Shown one piece after another: positions 26,384-35,239 of a stretch of DNA of 64,000 nucleotides. The translations under genes were made by a program, and so were the position numbers. Positions within the stretch are counted from its first letter, which is position 1. The number at the start of each line of letters is the position of its first letter. A model generated the notes under the pieces. It was not told the origin of the DNA. It ran no database searches and saw only the letters and a program-made list of their open reading frames with translations. Origin of the DNA: Vibrio sinus (GTDB taxonomy: Bacteria; Pseudomonadota; Gammaproteobacteria; Enterobacterales; Vibrionaceae); NCBI RefSeq assembly GCF_023634645.1, contig NZ_JAMKMR010000018.1, forward strand, positions 25,741 through 89,740, in the 5' to 3' direction.

Positions 26384-26482
26384 ATCCATTCCTTGATATT
26401 AAGTAGATATGCATCACATTTTACTATATTTTTCGCATAAAAATTTAACTCCAGTGCTTAACGCTGATATATAGAGGGGCTT

Positions 26483-27082
26483 ATGAAAACGACATCCGCT
26501 CAACGAATAGAAAATATAAAAAATAACCTGTCTTACGCGATAAAAAGCAGAAATGAAACCAAAAAGTCATTTTCTGAAATTAGTGGTATTAATCGTACAA
26601 CTATTTACCAAATATTAGATGGGAAAGTAAATCGTATTCAGCACCAAACCGTCGAGAAAATAGCCAATTTTTTTGGAACTACTTGCTATGTTATTGAGGA
26701 AGGCTGCGTCGAATCGCTAGAGATAAAAAATAACCAAACTTCTAAAGAAGGAAATAAAAACCCGATTGCGGTACCGATAATTGACGAGCACAACTTTACT
26801 TCGCACTGGGAAAAATATATCGGAGAACTCATTGTTCAGTTCCCACTGACCTACTACTTGTATGATGAATGTAACCTTATCGCTCTACGCGTTAACAAAG
26901 TGCTAAAAAAATATTTCAGTGGCAATACGCTTCTAATTATTAATCGTCTAAAACATAACAATGAAGACCAAATAGTGATAATCAATGAAAATAATGAGCT
27001 GGATGTAAAAACCAGCCACTATAAGTTAAAAAGTAACGAAAGACTGATCGGCAGTATCAGAGAGGAAAGGTTCGATGGCTAA
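26483..27082 (+). CDS. Xre-type regulator with a degenerate S24-like C-terminal domain
   Basis: 199-residue DNA-binding protein. Residues about 10-70 form a helix-turn-helix (SFSEISGINRTTIYQILDGK as the turn and recognition helix). The C-terminal part (about residues 105-195) follows the pattern of LexA/CI S24 domains (LIALRVN, NTLLIINRL, DQIVIINENNELDVK, LIGSIREE), but the catalytic Ser (usually in GDSM) and the Lys are not visible, so self-cleavage is unlikely. GAGGGG before the ATG. It overlaps the transporter gene by eight bases, which makes it the first gene of a transporter-queF operon and its probable regulator. Confidence 0.8.
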   Translation: MKTTSAQRIENIKNNLSYAIKSRNETKKSFSEISGINRTTIYQILDGKVNRIQHQTVEKIANFFGTTCYVIEEGCVESLEIKNNQTSKEGNKNPIAVPIIDEHNFTSHWEKYIGELIVQFPLTYYLYDECNLIALRVNKVLKKYFSGNTLLIINRLKHNNEDQIVIINENNELDVKTSHYKLKSNERLIGSIREERFDG

Positions 27083-27953
27083 TAAGCGATACAAACTCAT
27101 AGGCTTTAAAAATAGAGGCGTCAATATCATGATCCTCGCATCAGGGAAACATGCCAGTTATCCCCTAGAAGACATCTTAAATACAGAAGTTGCTGATGAT
27201 TTATCTCCGAGGGAAATCAAAGAGATTTGTAGAAAACTATACACACCAAAAGGATTTCAGGGCTCCTATGATATCAAAGACCGCAAAGAATCGTATTGGC
27301 TTACTTTCACAGTCATCATCGCGATATTAAGCGCTGTGTTCACTTTATCCAACATTACCGGGGTCAAACCGATCCAGCTGAGTGACGGATTCATCATACC
27401 TTTTGCGATATTTCTTTACCCCATTTCCTTTATTCTGGTTGATATGCTCAACGAGTTTTATGGACTTCGTTACGCTAGAATGGCGATTCTAATATCCACA
27501 GTTATTAATGCCTTGATGCTCATTGTACTTAACTTCAGTAGTTATGCGCCAACCATTACTGGCTGGGATACAATGAACCAGAGTTACAAAGTCATTGTAC
27601 ATTCAATCAACTCAGTATTTTTGGCATCCATGCTGTCTTATTTTGTTTCTGAAAACGTTAACGCCTATTTATTGCAAAAAATTAAGTACCTCACCAATGC
27701 AAAACTACTATTTGTCCGCGTGTTTTTTAGTACATTCTTTGCCTCTATCATCGACAGCGCAATCTTTATTTTCATGGCCTTCAGTGGTGTATTAAGCCAC
27801 GATGTTCTGATGAGCATGTTCATCTGCCAGGTTATCGTTAAGACAACGTATGCAATTTTTGGCATCGGCCCTATCTACTTCTGCCGATCTTTATTCACCA
27901 AATACATTCTTGGCAACACAACGCATGCCAACTTAACTCCACAACGCTCATAA
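27075..27953 (+). CDS. Queuosine-precursor transporter (YhhQ/VUT family) with N-terminal extension
   Basis: Membrane protein of 292 residues. Residues about 80-275 have six hydrophobic helices and family features: PISFILVDMLNEFYG is the typical LxxDxxxExYG motif of vitamin/queuosine-precursor transporters of the YhhQ type. Residues 1-75 are a soluble extension (SPREIKEICRKLYTPKGFQG) not present in E. coli YhhQ as I know it. The family imports preQ0/preQ1. It overlaps the upstream regulator gene and lies ten bases before the queF-like gene, so substrate and enzyme match. AGAGGAAAGG precedes the ATG. Confidence 0.85.
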   Translation: MANKRYKLIGFKNRGVNIMILASGKHASYPLEDILNTEVADDLSPREIKEICRKLYTPKGFQGSYDIKDRKESYWLTFTVIIAILSAVFTLSNITGVKPIQLSDGFIIPFAIFLYPISFILVDMLNEFYGLRYARMAILISTVINALMLIVLNFSSYAPTITGWDTMNQSYKVIVHSINSVFLASMLSYFVSENVNAYLLQKIKYLTNAKLLFVRVFFSTFFASIIDSAIFIFMAFSGVLSHDVLMSMFICQVIVKTTYAIFGIGPIYFCRSLFTKYILGNTTHANLTPQRS

Positions 27954-27963
27954 AGGCTAACAA

Positions 27964-28782
27964 ATGGATTATTCCAAAAATTTAGGTAAGAAAACCGACT
28001 ATATTTCCACTTACACCCCCAGTCTACTTGACCCTATTCCAAGAGCAGGTGGTAGAGCGAACATAAAAGCATTCACCAACGAGCACCTCAAGGGCTACGA
28101 CCTTTGGACAGGATATGAGCTATCGTGGCTGAATTCAAAAGGTAAGCCTTGCGTAGCAGTCGCAGAGTTTTATATCCCATCGAGCAGTCCAAATCTCATT
28201 GAGTCTAAATCATTTAAGCTGTATTTAAACTCGTTCAACCAAACGAAATTTGATGACAAGGAAAAGGTCATTGAAGCGCTTATTTGCGATTTAAGCCAAG
28301 CTGCTGGTGACGATGTGAAGGTAAAGCTGTTCAATGTTGAAACGTCTTACAAGATGGAAAACAGTAATGCAGGGTTTGAGTGCATCGACGAACTGGATAT
28401 CAGCATCGACTCCTACGAGTATAACGAAGATAGTCTACTCAATAGTGCCCAAGGAGGTATCATTGAAGAAAACCTATGCTCTCACTTGCTGAAATCGAAC
28501 TGCTTGGTGACCAACCAACCAGACTGGGGAAGCGTGTACATCAAGTACGAAGGCCAAGCCATTGATAAAGAAAAGCTACTCAGGTATATCATATCGTTTA
28601 GAGATCACAATGAATTTCATGAACAATGTGTAGAGCGTATATATACCGATATAAAGCGCTGTTGTAACCCAACAAAGTTGACCGTGTTTGCACGCTATAC
28701 ACGACGCGGTGGTTTAGATATTAATCCATTCCGCAGTGATTTTGAGGACACAATGACGGTAGAGCGTATTTTTAGGCAGTAG
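27964..28782 (+). CDS. queF: QueF-type NADPH-dependent preQ0 reductase
   Basis: Reduces the nitrile of 7-cyano-7-deazaguanine (preQ0) to the amine preQ1 on the queuosine tRNA pathway. 272 residues, unimodular-tandem type. The E. coli catalytic residues Cys190, Asp197 and His229 map to Cys180 (LKSNCLV), Asp187 (QPDWGS) and His219 (NEFHEQCVERI), and the NADPH motif region ESKSFKLYLNSFNQT is intact. The first 45 residues differ from those of typical gammaproteobacterial QueF and the gene sits in an AT-rich island, so it may be a second, acquired copy; that needs the rest of the genome. Catalytic function looks intact. Confidence 0.92.
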   Translation: MDYSKNLGKKTDYISTYTPSLLDPIPRAGGRANIKAFTNEHLKGYDLWTGYELSWLNSKGKPCVAVAEFYIPSSSPNLIESKSFKLYLNSFNQTKFDDKEKVIEALICDLSQAAGDDVKVKLFNVETSYKMENSNAGFECIDELDISIDSYEYNEDSLLNSAQGGIIEENLCSHLLKSNCLVTNQPDWGSVYIKYEGQAIDKEKLLRYIISFRDHNEFHEQCVERIYTDIKRCCNPTKLTVFARYTRRGGLDINPFRSDFEDTMTVERIFRQ

Positions 28783-28800
28783 TTAATCGCCCAACTATAG

Positions 28801-28845
28801 ATGGCTATCACTCCTCATAGGCCTACTGTGAGGAGTGACTGGCCA
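28801..28845. terminator. Hairpin between convergent queF and hypothetical gene
   Basis: CACTCCTCA (28809-28817) pairs with TGAGGAGTG (28829-28837); the stem extends after a small internal loop through ATGGC/GCCAT. No T-run on either side, so it may act with other signals. Confidence 0.6.
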
Positions 28846-28848
28846 TCC

Positions 28849-29157
28849 TCAAATATAAATATCCACCCCAATAAGACGGGCTAACTCTTCTCGTTTGCTC
28901 TGATTAAGAACATCTAAGTAATGAGACATGGCTTTTGGGTTTTCACCTGGAGGAAAATCATATTGGAGGTTAGAGTATTGCGCATCAGGCTGCGCTACGC
29001 TGCGAATGGACTGAGAGATAGCATTAGCCACTTTTGTTGGCTGCACCGTTGACGAACTATCTGGGGCGCGAGTGTCTTGCGCCCTTTTTTTAGCGGCTTT
29101 TGATGTCTTCCTTGTACTGGAGACATTAGAAGGAGGCAATCCGTTAATCGAAACCAT
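28849..29157 (-). CDS. Hypothetical protein, 102 residues
   Basis: Not recognised. The first 65 residues are rich in Ser, Thr, Lys and Pro and probably disordered (NVSSTRKTSKAAKKRAQDTR); the last 35 form a likely helical pair (MSHYLDVLNQSKREELARLI). No signal peptide or membrane helix. GAGGAG lies 12 bases before the ATG, a little far. It follows tsaB by 75 bases on the same strand. Probably a real lineage-specific gene. Confidence 0.7.
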   Translation of the reverse strand: MVSINGLPPSNVSSTRKTSKAAKKRAQDTRAPDSSSTVQPTKVANAISQSIRSVAQPDAQYSNLQYDFPPGENPKAMSHYLDVLNQSKREELARLIGVDIYI

Positions 29158-29232
29158 AGGCGTTTTCTGCTCCTCAAACCAACTGTCATTGATGACATAT
29201 CAACAAACCGTCATGTGGCGATCAAACGTCGT

Positions 29233-29934
29233 TTACTCCCTGCCTGGTATTTTCTTCCATGCAACGTTATCACGCAAATACACCGGACTGGCATTTTCAG
29301 CTACGACCGTATTGCCTTTTTCCAGCTCGAACTTGGCTAAATAGGCAATATCTTGCGCTTCTGGCAAATTGATACCACCTTCAACTCGAGTCAAAGACAA
29401 TCCGGATAACTCTTGTTCATAAGCGCTCCAGCCAGTGCCTGATTGCACCCAACTCGCATCATCTCGATCCGTGTTGTCTACCAATACGCTCGGTGGTATC
29501 ACACACTCTGCGTCCACCGCCAACCATTCGCCATTTTTCTGACGGCTCAACCTTGCCCAATAGACTTCTTGCATTCGCGCATCAATAGCACAAGCCACAT
29601 GCTCAGCGCCCGTATTTCGATAACTCCCCTGTGCCAATGCCGTTAAGGTTGAGATGCCAATCATGGGGAGCTCTGCACCAAATGCTAAACCTTGTGCAAT
29701 TCCGATGCCAATACGTACACCAGTAAAGCTTCCAGGCCCTCTACCAAACGCTAAGGCATCTAAATCTGATAACTTCAATCCCGCGTCTGTCAATACTGCG
29801 TCCACCATTGGCAGTATTTTTTTTGTGTGATCTCTAGGTACGATCTCACTACGCTCAAATAGTTGCTCTCCGACAAGTAGCGCTACTGAACAATTCTCAG
29901 TGGCTGTATCCAAGGCTAAAATTTTTACACTCAT
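29233..29934 (-). CDS. tsaB: TsaB, tRNA t6A synthesis subunit (YeaZ)
   Basis: ASKHA-fold scaffold that partners TsaD and TsaE to make N6-threonylcarbamoyladenosine at position 37 of ANN-reading tRNAs. Recognised from ILALDTATENCSVALL at the start and GRGPGSFTGVRIG near residue 70. I set the start at the ATG ending at 29934 (233 residues, usual length), preceded by AGAGAAG; a longer frame from 29985 adds 17 residues not seen in the family and overlaps the repeat upstream. Essential gene in most bacteria. Confidence 0.96.
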   Translation of the reverse strand: MSVKILALDTATENCSVALLVGEQLFERSEIVPRDHTKKILPMVDAVLTDAGLKLSDLDALAFGRGPGSFTGVRIGIGIAQGLAFGAELPMIGISTLTALAQGSYRNTGAEHVACAIDARMQEVYWARLSRQKNGEWLAVDAECVIPPSVLVDNTDRDDASWVQSGTGWSAYEQELSGLSLTRVEGGINLPEAQDIAYLAKFELEKGNTVVAENASPVYLRDNVAWKKIPGRE

Positions 29935-29966
29935 TGACTTCTCTAATGTGTTCATCACGGCAGTAG

Positions 29967-30008
29967 TATACCCAAGTCGCTTCAAGATGCGAGTTTCAGC
30001 GAGAGAGA
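29967..30008 (+). repeat. Copy of the dispersed TATACCCAAG repeat
   Basis: TATACCCAAGTCGCTTCAAG at 29967-29986 then ATGCGAGTTTCAGCGAGAGAG. It lies in the short gap between yoaA and tsaB. Confidence 0.75.
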
Positions 30009-30012
30009 AGAC

Positions 30013-31923
30013 TTAGTTCTCTTTTAAAAAACGCATTATTCTCTCCAAGTCACGCGTCCTCGGAATTGGGGGTAAGCTGGCGAGAAATATACCTCCATAA
30101 TGGCGTGTGACCAAACGATTATCACAGATAATGAGTGCACCTCTATCGTGTTGATCTCTTATTAGTCGCCCAACCCCTTGTTTCAGTGAAATAACTGCAT
30201 CTGGAAGTTGAACTTGAGAAAATGGATCGCCACCTTGAAGCCGGCAATCTTCTATTCGAGCTTTGAGCAATGGATCATCTGGGGCAGTAAAAGGGAGTTT
30301 ATCAATGATGACACAACTTAACGCATCACCTCGAACATCAATGCCTTCCCAAAATGCGCCCGTTGCAACGAGAAGCGCATCTCCGAGCTCCATGAATTCC
30401 GCGAGCGTTTTTTGTTTACTGGTTTCACCTTGTACCAGCACTGGTAATTCAAGTACTTGCCTAAATCGATCCGCCAACTCTCTCATCATGGAATGGGAAG
30501 TACAAAGAAAAAAGCAACGGCCTTTGTTTTGCTCTATGACTGGGGTTAACATCTCGACCAGCTTTTGGGCCAATCCGGCACTATTGGGCTCAGGAAGATA
30601 ACGTGGGACACAGAGCCTTGCTTGGGACTGATAATCAAAAGGGCTGGGTAAATGCAAATGCTGTTTCGGTTGAATGCCCAACCTCGAAGTGAAGTGGCCA
30701 AAGTCGTCGTTAACTGACAACGTGGCGGAAGTAAACACCCATGCCCCTGACTGCTCTTCAATGTGACTATGGAATTTGTCTGCGACAGATAAAGGAGTTA
30801 CATGAAGAGTAAAATGTCTTGGCGTGGTATCAAACCAGTACGAATAACCTGTGATAGAGACATCGCAAACTCGAATGATGCGCCCCTTGATTGTATTCGC
30901 CCTTTCAAACGCGGCATCAAGAAGCTGGCTTCTCCCTAAGGCTATTTTCATCACTTCAATAGTAAAATCTAACGCATCGATTAGGCGCTCTACTTCTAAC
31001 TTGATTGCACTCGACTGTATCGCCTCGCGCCAATTTCCTCGAAAACCCGAATCTCCTAGAACAATACGCAGATCAGACGCACATTGAACCAATTTTGCAC
31101 TGACTTTCTGCAATTGCCGCATATCTTTCGCTTCGGTTCGATACGCCAGTTCGATGTCTTTTGCTAATTCATGGACTTGTCGACTCGATATCGATTGGCC
31201 AAAATAATGGCTTGCAATATCAGGCAGTTGGTGCGCTTCATCGAAGATAAATACCTCCGCTTCAGGAATCAGTTCACCAAACCCTGTCTCTTTAATGGCT
31301 AAATCCGCTAAAAATAAATGATGGTTGACCACAACGAGATCGGCATCCATCGCTTTTCTGCGAGCTTTGAGGACAAAACAATCACTATAACTTGGGCACT
31401 CCTTTCCCAAGCAGTTTTCGTTAGTGGAGGTAATGGCTGGTATCACATGACTATCTTCAGCAAGGTCATCACACTCTCCCAAATCTCCAGATTTGCTTTC
31501 GCTTGACCAACGACGCACTTTAACCAGTTGGGTTAACATTCCGGGATCAGCATCTCCACTGTGGCTTTCGACCAATTGCTTACTCAACCTTTCTAAACAC
31601 AAATAATTAGAGCGCCCTTTAAGTAGCGCAATTTGCCCATAGAATCCTAGTGCATTCGCTATCAAGGGTAGATCTCGATGAAATAACTGCTCTTGTAGGT
31701 TTTTGGACCCAGTACTGATAATGGCCTTTTTACCACTAAGAAGTACCGGTACAAGATAGGCAAACGTTTTTCCTGTCCCTGTACCCGCCTCTACAACCAA
31801 TTGAGATTGCTCACCAATGGCTTGATATACCGCTTCCGCCATGTCGGTCTGGGCTTGTCGTGATTGATAACCAGGAATGGCCTTTCCTAGTGCACCATCA
31901 GAAGAGAACGTTTTCGATATCAT
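30013..31923 (-). CDS. yoaA: YoaA, DinG/XPD-family DNA helicase
   Basis: Iron-sulfur superfamily 2 helicase of 636 residues implicated in DNA repair. Walker A VEAGTGTGKTFAYL (about residue 44), iron-sulfur cysteines spread between CLERL and CLGKECPSYSDC (about residues 108-182), DEAH in VFIFDEAHQLPD, and helicase motif VI QGVGRLIRDQHDRG. Length fits YoaA rather than the longer DinG. ATG start. It precedes tsaB by 78 bases, with a dispersed repeat between. YoaA in E. coli works with the HolC clamp-loader subunit. Confidence 0.93.
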   Translation of the reverse strand: MISKTFSSDGALGKAIPGYQSRQAQTDMAEAVYQAIGEQSQLVVEAGTGTGKTFAYLVPVLLSGKKAIISTGSKNLQEQLFHRDLPLIANALGFYGQIALLKGRSNYLCLERLSKQLVESHSGDADPGMLTQLVKVRRWSSESKSGDLGECDDLAEDSHVIPAITSTNENCLGKECPSYSDCFVLKARRKAMDADLVVVNHHLFLADLAIKETGFGELIPEAEVFIFDEAHQLPDIASHYFGQSISSRQVHELAKDIELAYRTEAKDMRQLQKVSAKLVQCASDLRIVLGDSGFRGNWREAIQSSAIKLEVERLIDALDFTIEVMKIALGRSQLLDAAFERANTIKGRIIRVCDVSITGYSYWFDTTPRHFTLHVTPLSVADKFHSHIEEQSGAWVFTSATLSVNDDFGHFTSRLGIQPKQHLHLPSPFDYQSQARLCVPRYLPEPNSAGLAQKLVEMLTPVIEQNKGRCFFLCTSHSMMRELADRFRQVLELPVLVQGETSKQKTLAEFMELGDALLVATGAFWEGIDVRGDALSCVIIDKLPFTAPDDPLLKARIEDCRLQGGDPFSQVQLPDAVISLKQGVGRLIRDQHDRGALIICDNRLVTRHYGGIFLASLPPIPRTRDLERIMRFLKEN

Positions 31924-32106
31924 AACTGGGTAGAGTTGGGTGAATTAAGCCAATTATATACCCCTACTGCACAGAACAACATACTCACAAATCAACGGAA
32001 AACAAAGGATTGTTATTATTAGTAGAACAATCAATTGCCAGTTTACTCGTAGATAGCATCAAAGCGTCTCGCTATTCTTCGCTTTAACAACGAGGAGGTG
32101 AAGACA

Positions 32107-32691
32107 ATGAATGAAGCAAAGCAATATGAGCAAACCTCAGCAAGAGAAAATCTAGATGTCCTGACTCGAAAGCAACTGCCAGCTTCAATAGAGCGCCAGC
32201 TGATTCAAATTCCACGTGATACATGGAGCCAGCATCCTAACTATTTTGGCAAAGCAAAGTTCTTTATTGATTACCACAATAGCCTGAAACAAATGTCTGC
32301 GGCACTCGTCAATAATCTAGAAGTGATGTTAGATTCACCAAAGCCTGACTTCACCTTGCAGGAGGTGATCCATCAAGGACAAGGGTTTATCCAGACAGCG
32401 CACCACCATCACTATATGGAAGATCACTTTTATTTTCCGCATTTCAGAAGAGTGGAACGCGAACTTGGTAAAGGCATTGATCTACTCGACGGTGATCATA
32501 AATCGCTATCCAACGCACTAAACGATGTGCAAGAGAGAATTTCATTTCCAAACGGGCAAGTTGACCCAAACTTTTCTCTCGGCTATCTACATGAGAGAGC
32601 GGTAAAGCTGGATAACATTTTAAAGCGTCACTTAGATGATGAAGAAGAAATCATCATACCTATATTTCTAAAATATGAGCGTTCCTATTAG
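32107..32691 (+). CDS. Hemerythrin HHE-domain protein
   Basis: 194-residue soluble protein with a probable di-iron hemerythrin four-helix fold: HHHHYMEDHFYFPHF, DGDHKSLSNAL and the C-terminal HLDDEEEIIIPIF provide the expected His and Glu/Asp ligands. Such proteins bind oxygen or NO or take part in iron-sulfur repair; the role here is unknown. I choose the ATG at 32107 because GAGGAGG lies eight bases upstream; a GTG at 32098 overlaps that site. Transcribed divergently from yoaA. Confidence 0.85.
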   Translation: MNEAKQYEQTSARENLDVLTRKQLPASIERQLIQIPRDTWSQHPNYFGKAKFFIDYHNSLKQMSAALVNNLEVMLDSPKPDFTLQEVIHQGQGFIQTAHHHHYMEDHFYFPHFRRVERELGKGIDLLDGDHKSLSNALNDVQERISFPNGQVDPNFSLGYLHERAVKLDNILKRHLDDEEEIIIPIFLKYERSY

Positions 32692-32766
32692 AGCTTCTAT
32701 CCATTTAGGAGATAGGGAATGACGCTTCGAGTGAAATCCATTATTAAAATGTAGAAGTCCAAATGC

Positions 32767-32796
32767 AAAAGAGCGCAAGCCAACAGCTTGCGCTCT
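32767..32796. terminator. Terminator between convergent genes
   Basis: AGAGCGCAAGC, loop CAACA, GCTTGCGCTCT: perfect 11-bp stem, followed by TTT on the minus strand. It serves the small minus-strand gene and probably the hemerythrin gene. Confidence 0.85.
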
Positions 32797-32807
32797 ATTC
32801 ATCTGCG

Positions 32808-33008
32808 CTATTTTCGATTGATAAATCTTTCTACCCAGGCAGGCCCATCAAAGACATTGCCCTCAGGCGACATTGCCTTAGCCGCTTCCGAAGGAGATGC
32901 TTTGTTTTGCCACATTTCGTTTAGCAGCTCTTCATCCATCTCGTGCTCGCCAAGTAATTCACTGACTCTTTCCGAGTACAATTTTCTTGCAAGAAGTTCT
33001 TTATCCAT
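32808..33008 (-). CDS. Hypothetical 66-residue acidic helical protein
   Basis: Unrecognised. The start is the ATG ending at 33008 (MDKELLARKLYSERVSELLG), preceded by AGG-rich sequence; a longer frame to 33107 adds hydrophobic residues of poor quality. The product is helical and acidic (EHEMDEELLNEMWQ) with no membrane segment. A strong terminator 12 bases after the stop supports it as a gene. Confidence 0.7.
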   Translation of the reverse strand: MDKELLARKLYSERVSELLGEHEMDEELLNEMWQNKASPSEAAKAMSPEGNVFDGPAWVERFINRK

Positions 33009-33235
33009 GCCCACACCTACACACGACTTATCAGGTGGAAAAATCCAACAAAGTACAACAAACCAAGGGCGTAGTGCAGCGTTAAACGTGAATGTTATAT
33101 GTCGCAACCACGCCCATAATAGATTAATTATAGACCTTGGTCAGTTTAAGCAGGCAGAGAAAGGATATTTCAATTAATCACTGATTTGGGCGTATCGACC
33201 TTTGACGTCAACACGCCCCATTTTTTACGCCATCA

Positions 33236-35239
33236 TTATAGCTTTACAGCTAGTTCGACGCCTTGACGAATGGCTCTAACCGCGTCCAACTCTCCGGCGT
33301 AGTCTGCTCCACCTATCACGTGAAGCTTGTCGTCTAACTTCTCCCAACACTCTTCAAATGGGCGAACCGACTCTTGACCTGCACAAACCACCACCATATC
33401 CGAATTAAGCACTTTTTCTTGACCATCAAGTTTAATATGTAAACCCTGTTGGTCTATCTTCTCGTAGCTCACTCCTGAGATCATTTCAACACCACGCTTT
33501 TCTAGTGTGCGCTTGTGTATCCAACCCGTCGTCTTTCCTGGCCCTTTACCAATACGACCTTTTCGGCGCTGTAACAACCATACATGCTTATCGGCCACCG
33601 ATTCTGGATAAGGGTACAGTCCACCAGCATGGGACAAAGATTTGTCTATGCCCCATTCTTGAAGCCAGTGATCGAGACCATGCTCTTTTGGCTCAGTCAA
33701 CATTGAGGCAACATCGACCCCGATGCCACCAGCACCAATGATGGCCACATTGTTTCCAACGGGAGTTTTGTCTCTGATTAAAGTTTGGTAGTCAACCACG
33801 TGAGTTGAGTCATCAATACCTTCTAGTTGAATTTCTCTGGGCTTGACGCCTGAGGCGATAACCACTTCATCAAATTCAGCAGTCATATCACCAGTAAACT
33901 CAGAATCGAGCTTAAGATTGACGCCCGTCTCATCAATTCGATTAGCAAAATAGCGAATCGTCTCTCTAAACTCCTCTTTGCCCGGTATCTGCATAGCGAG
34001 CCTAAATTGCCCTCCTATGCGGTCATTTTTCTCAAATAAATCGACTTTATGGCCTCTCTCCGCCAACGTCGTAGCACAAGCCAGCCCTGCAGGCCCTGCA
34101 CCGATCACCGCAACCGATTTGGGTTTGTCTGTTGGTAGCACCTGAATCTCGGTTTCATAGCAGGCTCTCGGGTTAACAAGACAGCTAGCACGTTTACCTT
34201 TAAATACATTGTCTAAACACGCTTGATTACAACCAATACAAGTATTAATTCTCTCGGCTTCGCCTTGGCTGGATTTGTTGACAAACTCTGGATCGGCCAA
34301 AAATGGTCGCGCCATGGATACCATATCCGCTTTGCCAGTGGAGAGAATACTTTCCGCTTCATCAGGCGTGTTAATGCGGTTGCAGGTAACAATAGGAATT
34401 GAGACATGAGGCCTGACTTTTTCCGTTACCCAGCTAAATGCGGCTCTTGGCACCTGGGTGGCAATAGTAGGCACTTTCGCCTCATGCCAACCAATACCTG
34501 TGTTTAAGATGGTAACACCAGCGCTTTCCAAACCTTTAGCTAGCATTACAACTTCATCAAACGTACTGCCCTGTTCAACCAAATCAAGCATTGAAAGTCT
34601 AAAGATGATGATAAAATCTCTACCTACCCGCTTGCGCGTCTCTTTAACAATTTCTAAAGGAAAACGCATGCGATTTTCGTAGCTTCCACCCCATTCATCA
34701 TAGCGAGTATTGGTTCTGCTACAGATAAATTGATTGATCAGGTAACCTTCAGAGCCCATGATTTCAACGCCGTCATAACCCGCTTTTTTTGCAAGCGCTG
34801 CGCTACTTGCGAAATCTTCAATGGTTTTTCTAACTTGGCGTTTGCTCATTTCAAACGGGGTAAACTTCGCAATAGGTGCTTTGATTGCTGAAGCACTTAG
34901 GGCCAGTGGGTGCATTGCATAGCGTCCAGCATGGAGTAACTGCAACGCAATTTTTCCGCCATGTTTATGCACAGCTTCTGTCACCACTTTATGGGCATTA
35001 ACATGTTTAGGTTTGTTAAATTGGGCACTAAATGGGTGCAAGCGCCCACGAAAATTTGGAGAGAACCCACCTGTAACGATTAGCCCTACTCCACCTCTTG
35101 CTCTTTCTTCATAGAAGGCGGCCAATCTATTCAGACCCGATTTATCTTCCTCTAGACCAGTATGCATAGATCCCATAAGGACTCTATTCTTCAGTTGGGT
35201 AAACCCTAAATCTAATGGTTCTAAAAGATGCGAATACAT
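33236..35239 (-). CDS. fadH: FadH, 2,4-dienoyl-CoA reductase
   Basis: Iron-sulfur flavoenzyme needed to oxidise unsaturated fatty acids with double bonds at even positions. 667 residues: an old-yellow-enzyme TIM barrel with FMN (residues 1-360), 4Fe-4S cysteines in CIGCNQACLDNVFKGKRAS, and FAD/NADPH domains (SVAVIGAGPAGLACA and NVAIIGAGGIGVDVA). I use the ATG ending at 35239; an in-frame TTG two codons earlier is less likely. A near-perfect FadR operator lies 23 bases upstream. Confidence 0.96.
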   Translation of the reverse strand: MYSHLLEPLDLGFTQLKNRVLMGSMHTGLEEDKSGLNRLAAFYEERARGGVGLIVTGGFSPNFRGRLHPFSAQFNKPKHVNAHKVVTEAVHKHGGKIALQLLHAGRYAMHPLALSASAIKAPIAKFTPFEMSKRQVRKTIEDFASSAALAKKAGYDGVEIMGSEGYLINQFICSRTNTRYDEWGGSYENRMRFPLEIVKETRKRVGRDFIIIFRLSMLDLVEQGSTFDEVVMLAKGLESAGVTILNTGIGWHEAKVPTIATQVPRAAFSWVTEKVRPHVSIPIVTCNRINTPDEAESILSTGKADMVSMARPFLADPEFVNKSSQGEAERINTCIGCNQACLDNVFKGKRASCLVNPRACYETEIQVLPTDKPKSVAVIGAGPAGLACATTLAERGHKVDLFEKNDRIGGQFRLAMQIPGKEEFRETIRYFANRIDETGVNLKLDSEFTGDMTAEFDEVVIASGVKPREIQLEGIDDSTHVVDYQTLIRDKTPVGNNVAIIGAGGIGVDVASMLTEPKEHGLDHWLQEWGIDKSLSHAGGLYPYPESVADKHVWLLQRRKGRIGKGPGKTTGWIHKRTLEKRGVEMISGVSYEKIDQQGLHIKLDGQEKVLNSDMVVVCAGQESVRPFEECWEKLDDKLHVIGGADYAGELDAVRAIRQGVELAVKL

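Larger units (their letters stand above)
25631..26482. other. AT-rich intergenic region with chained hairpins
   Basis: About 850 bases without a firm gene. The left 350 bases are plain AT-rich DNA. From 25996 to 26185 six short stem-loops follow one another, and a possible 42-residue ORF and a further terminator-shaped palindrome follow; these are listed separately. Any promoter for the downstream regulator operon must lie in the last 100 bases. Confidence 0.6.
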
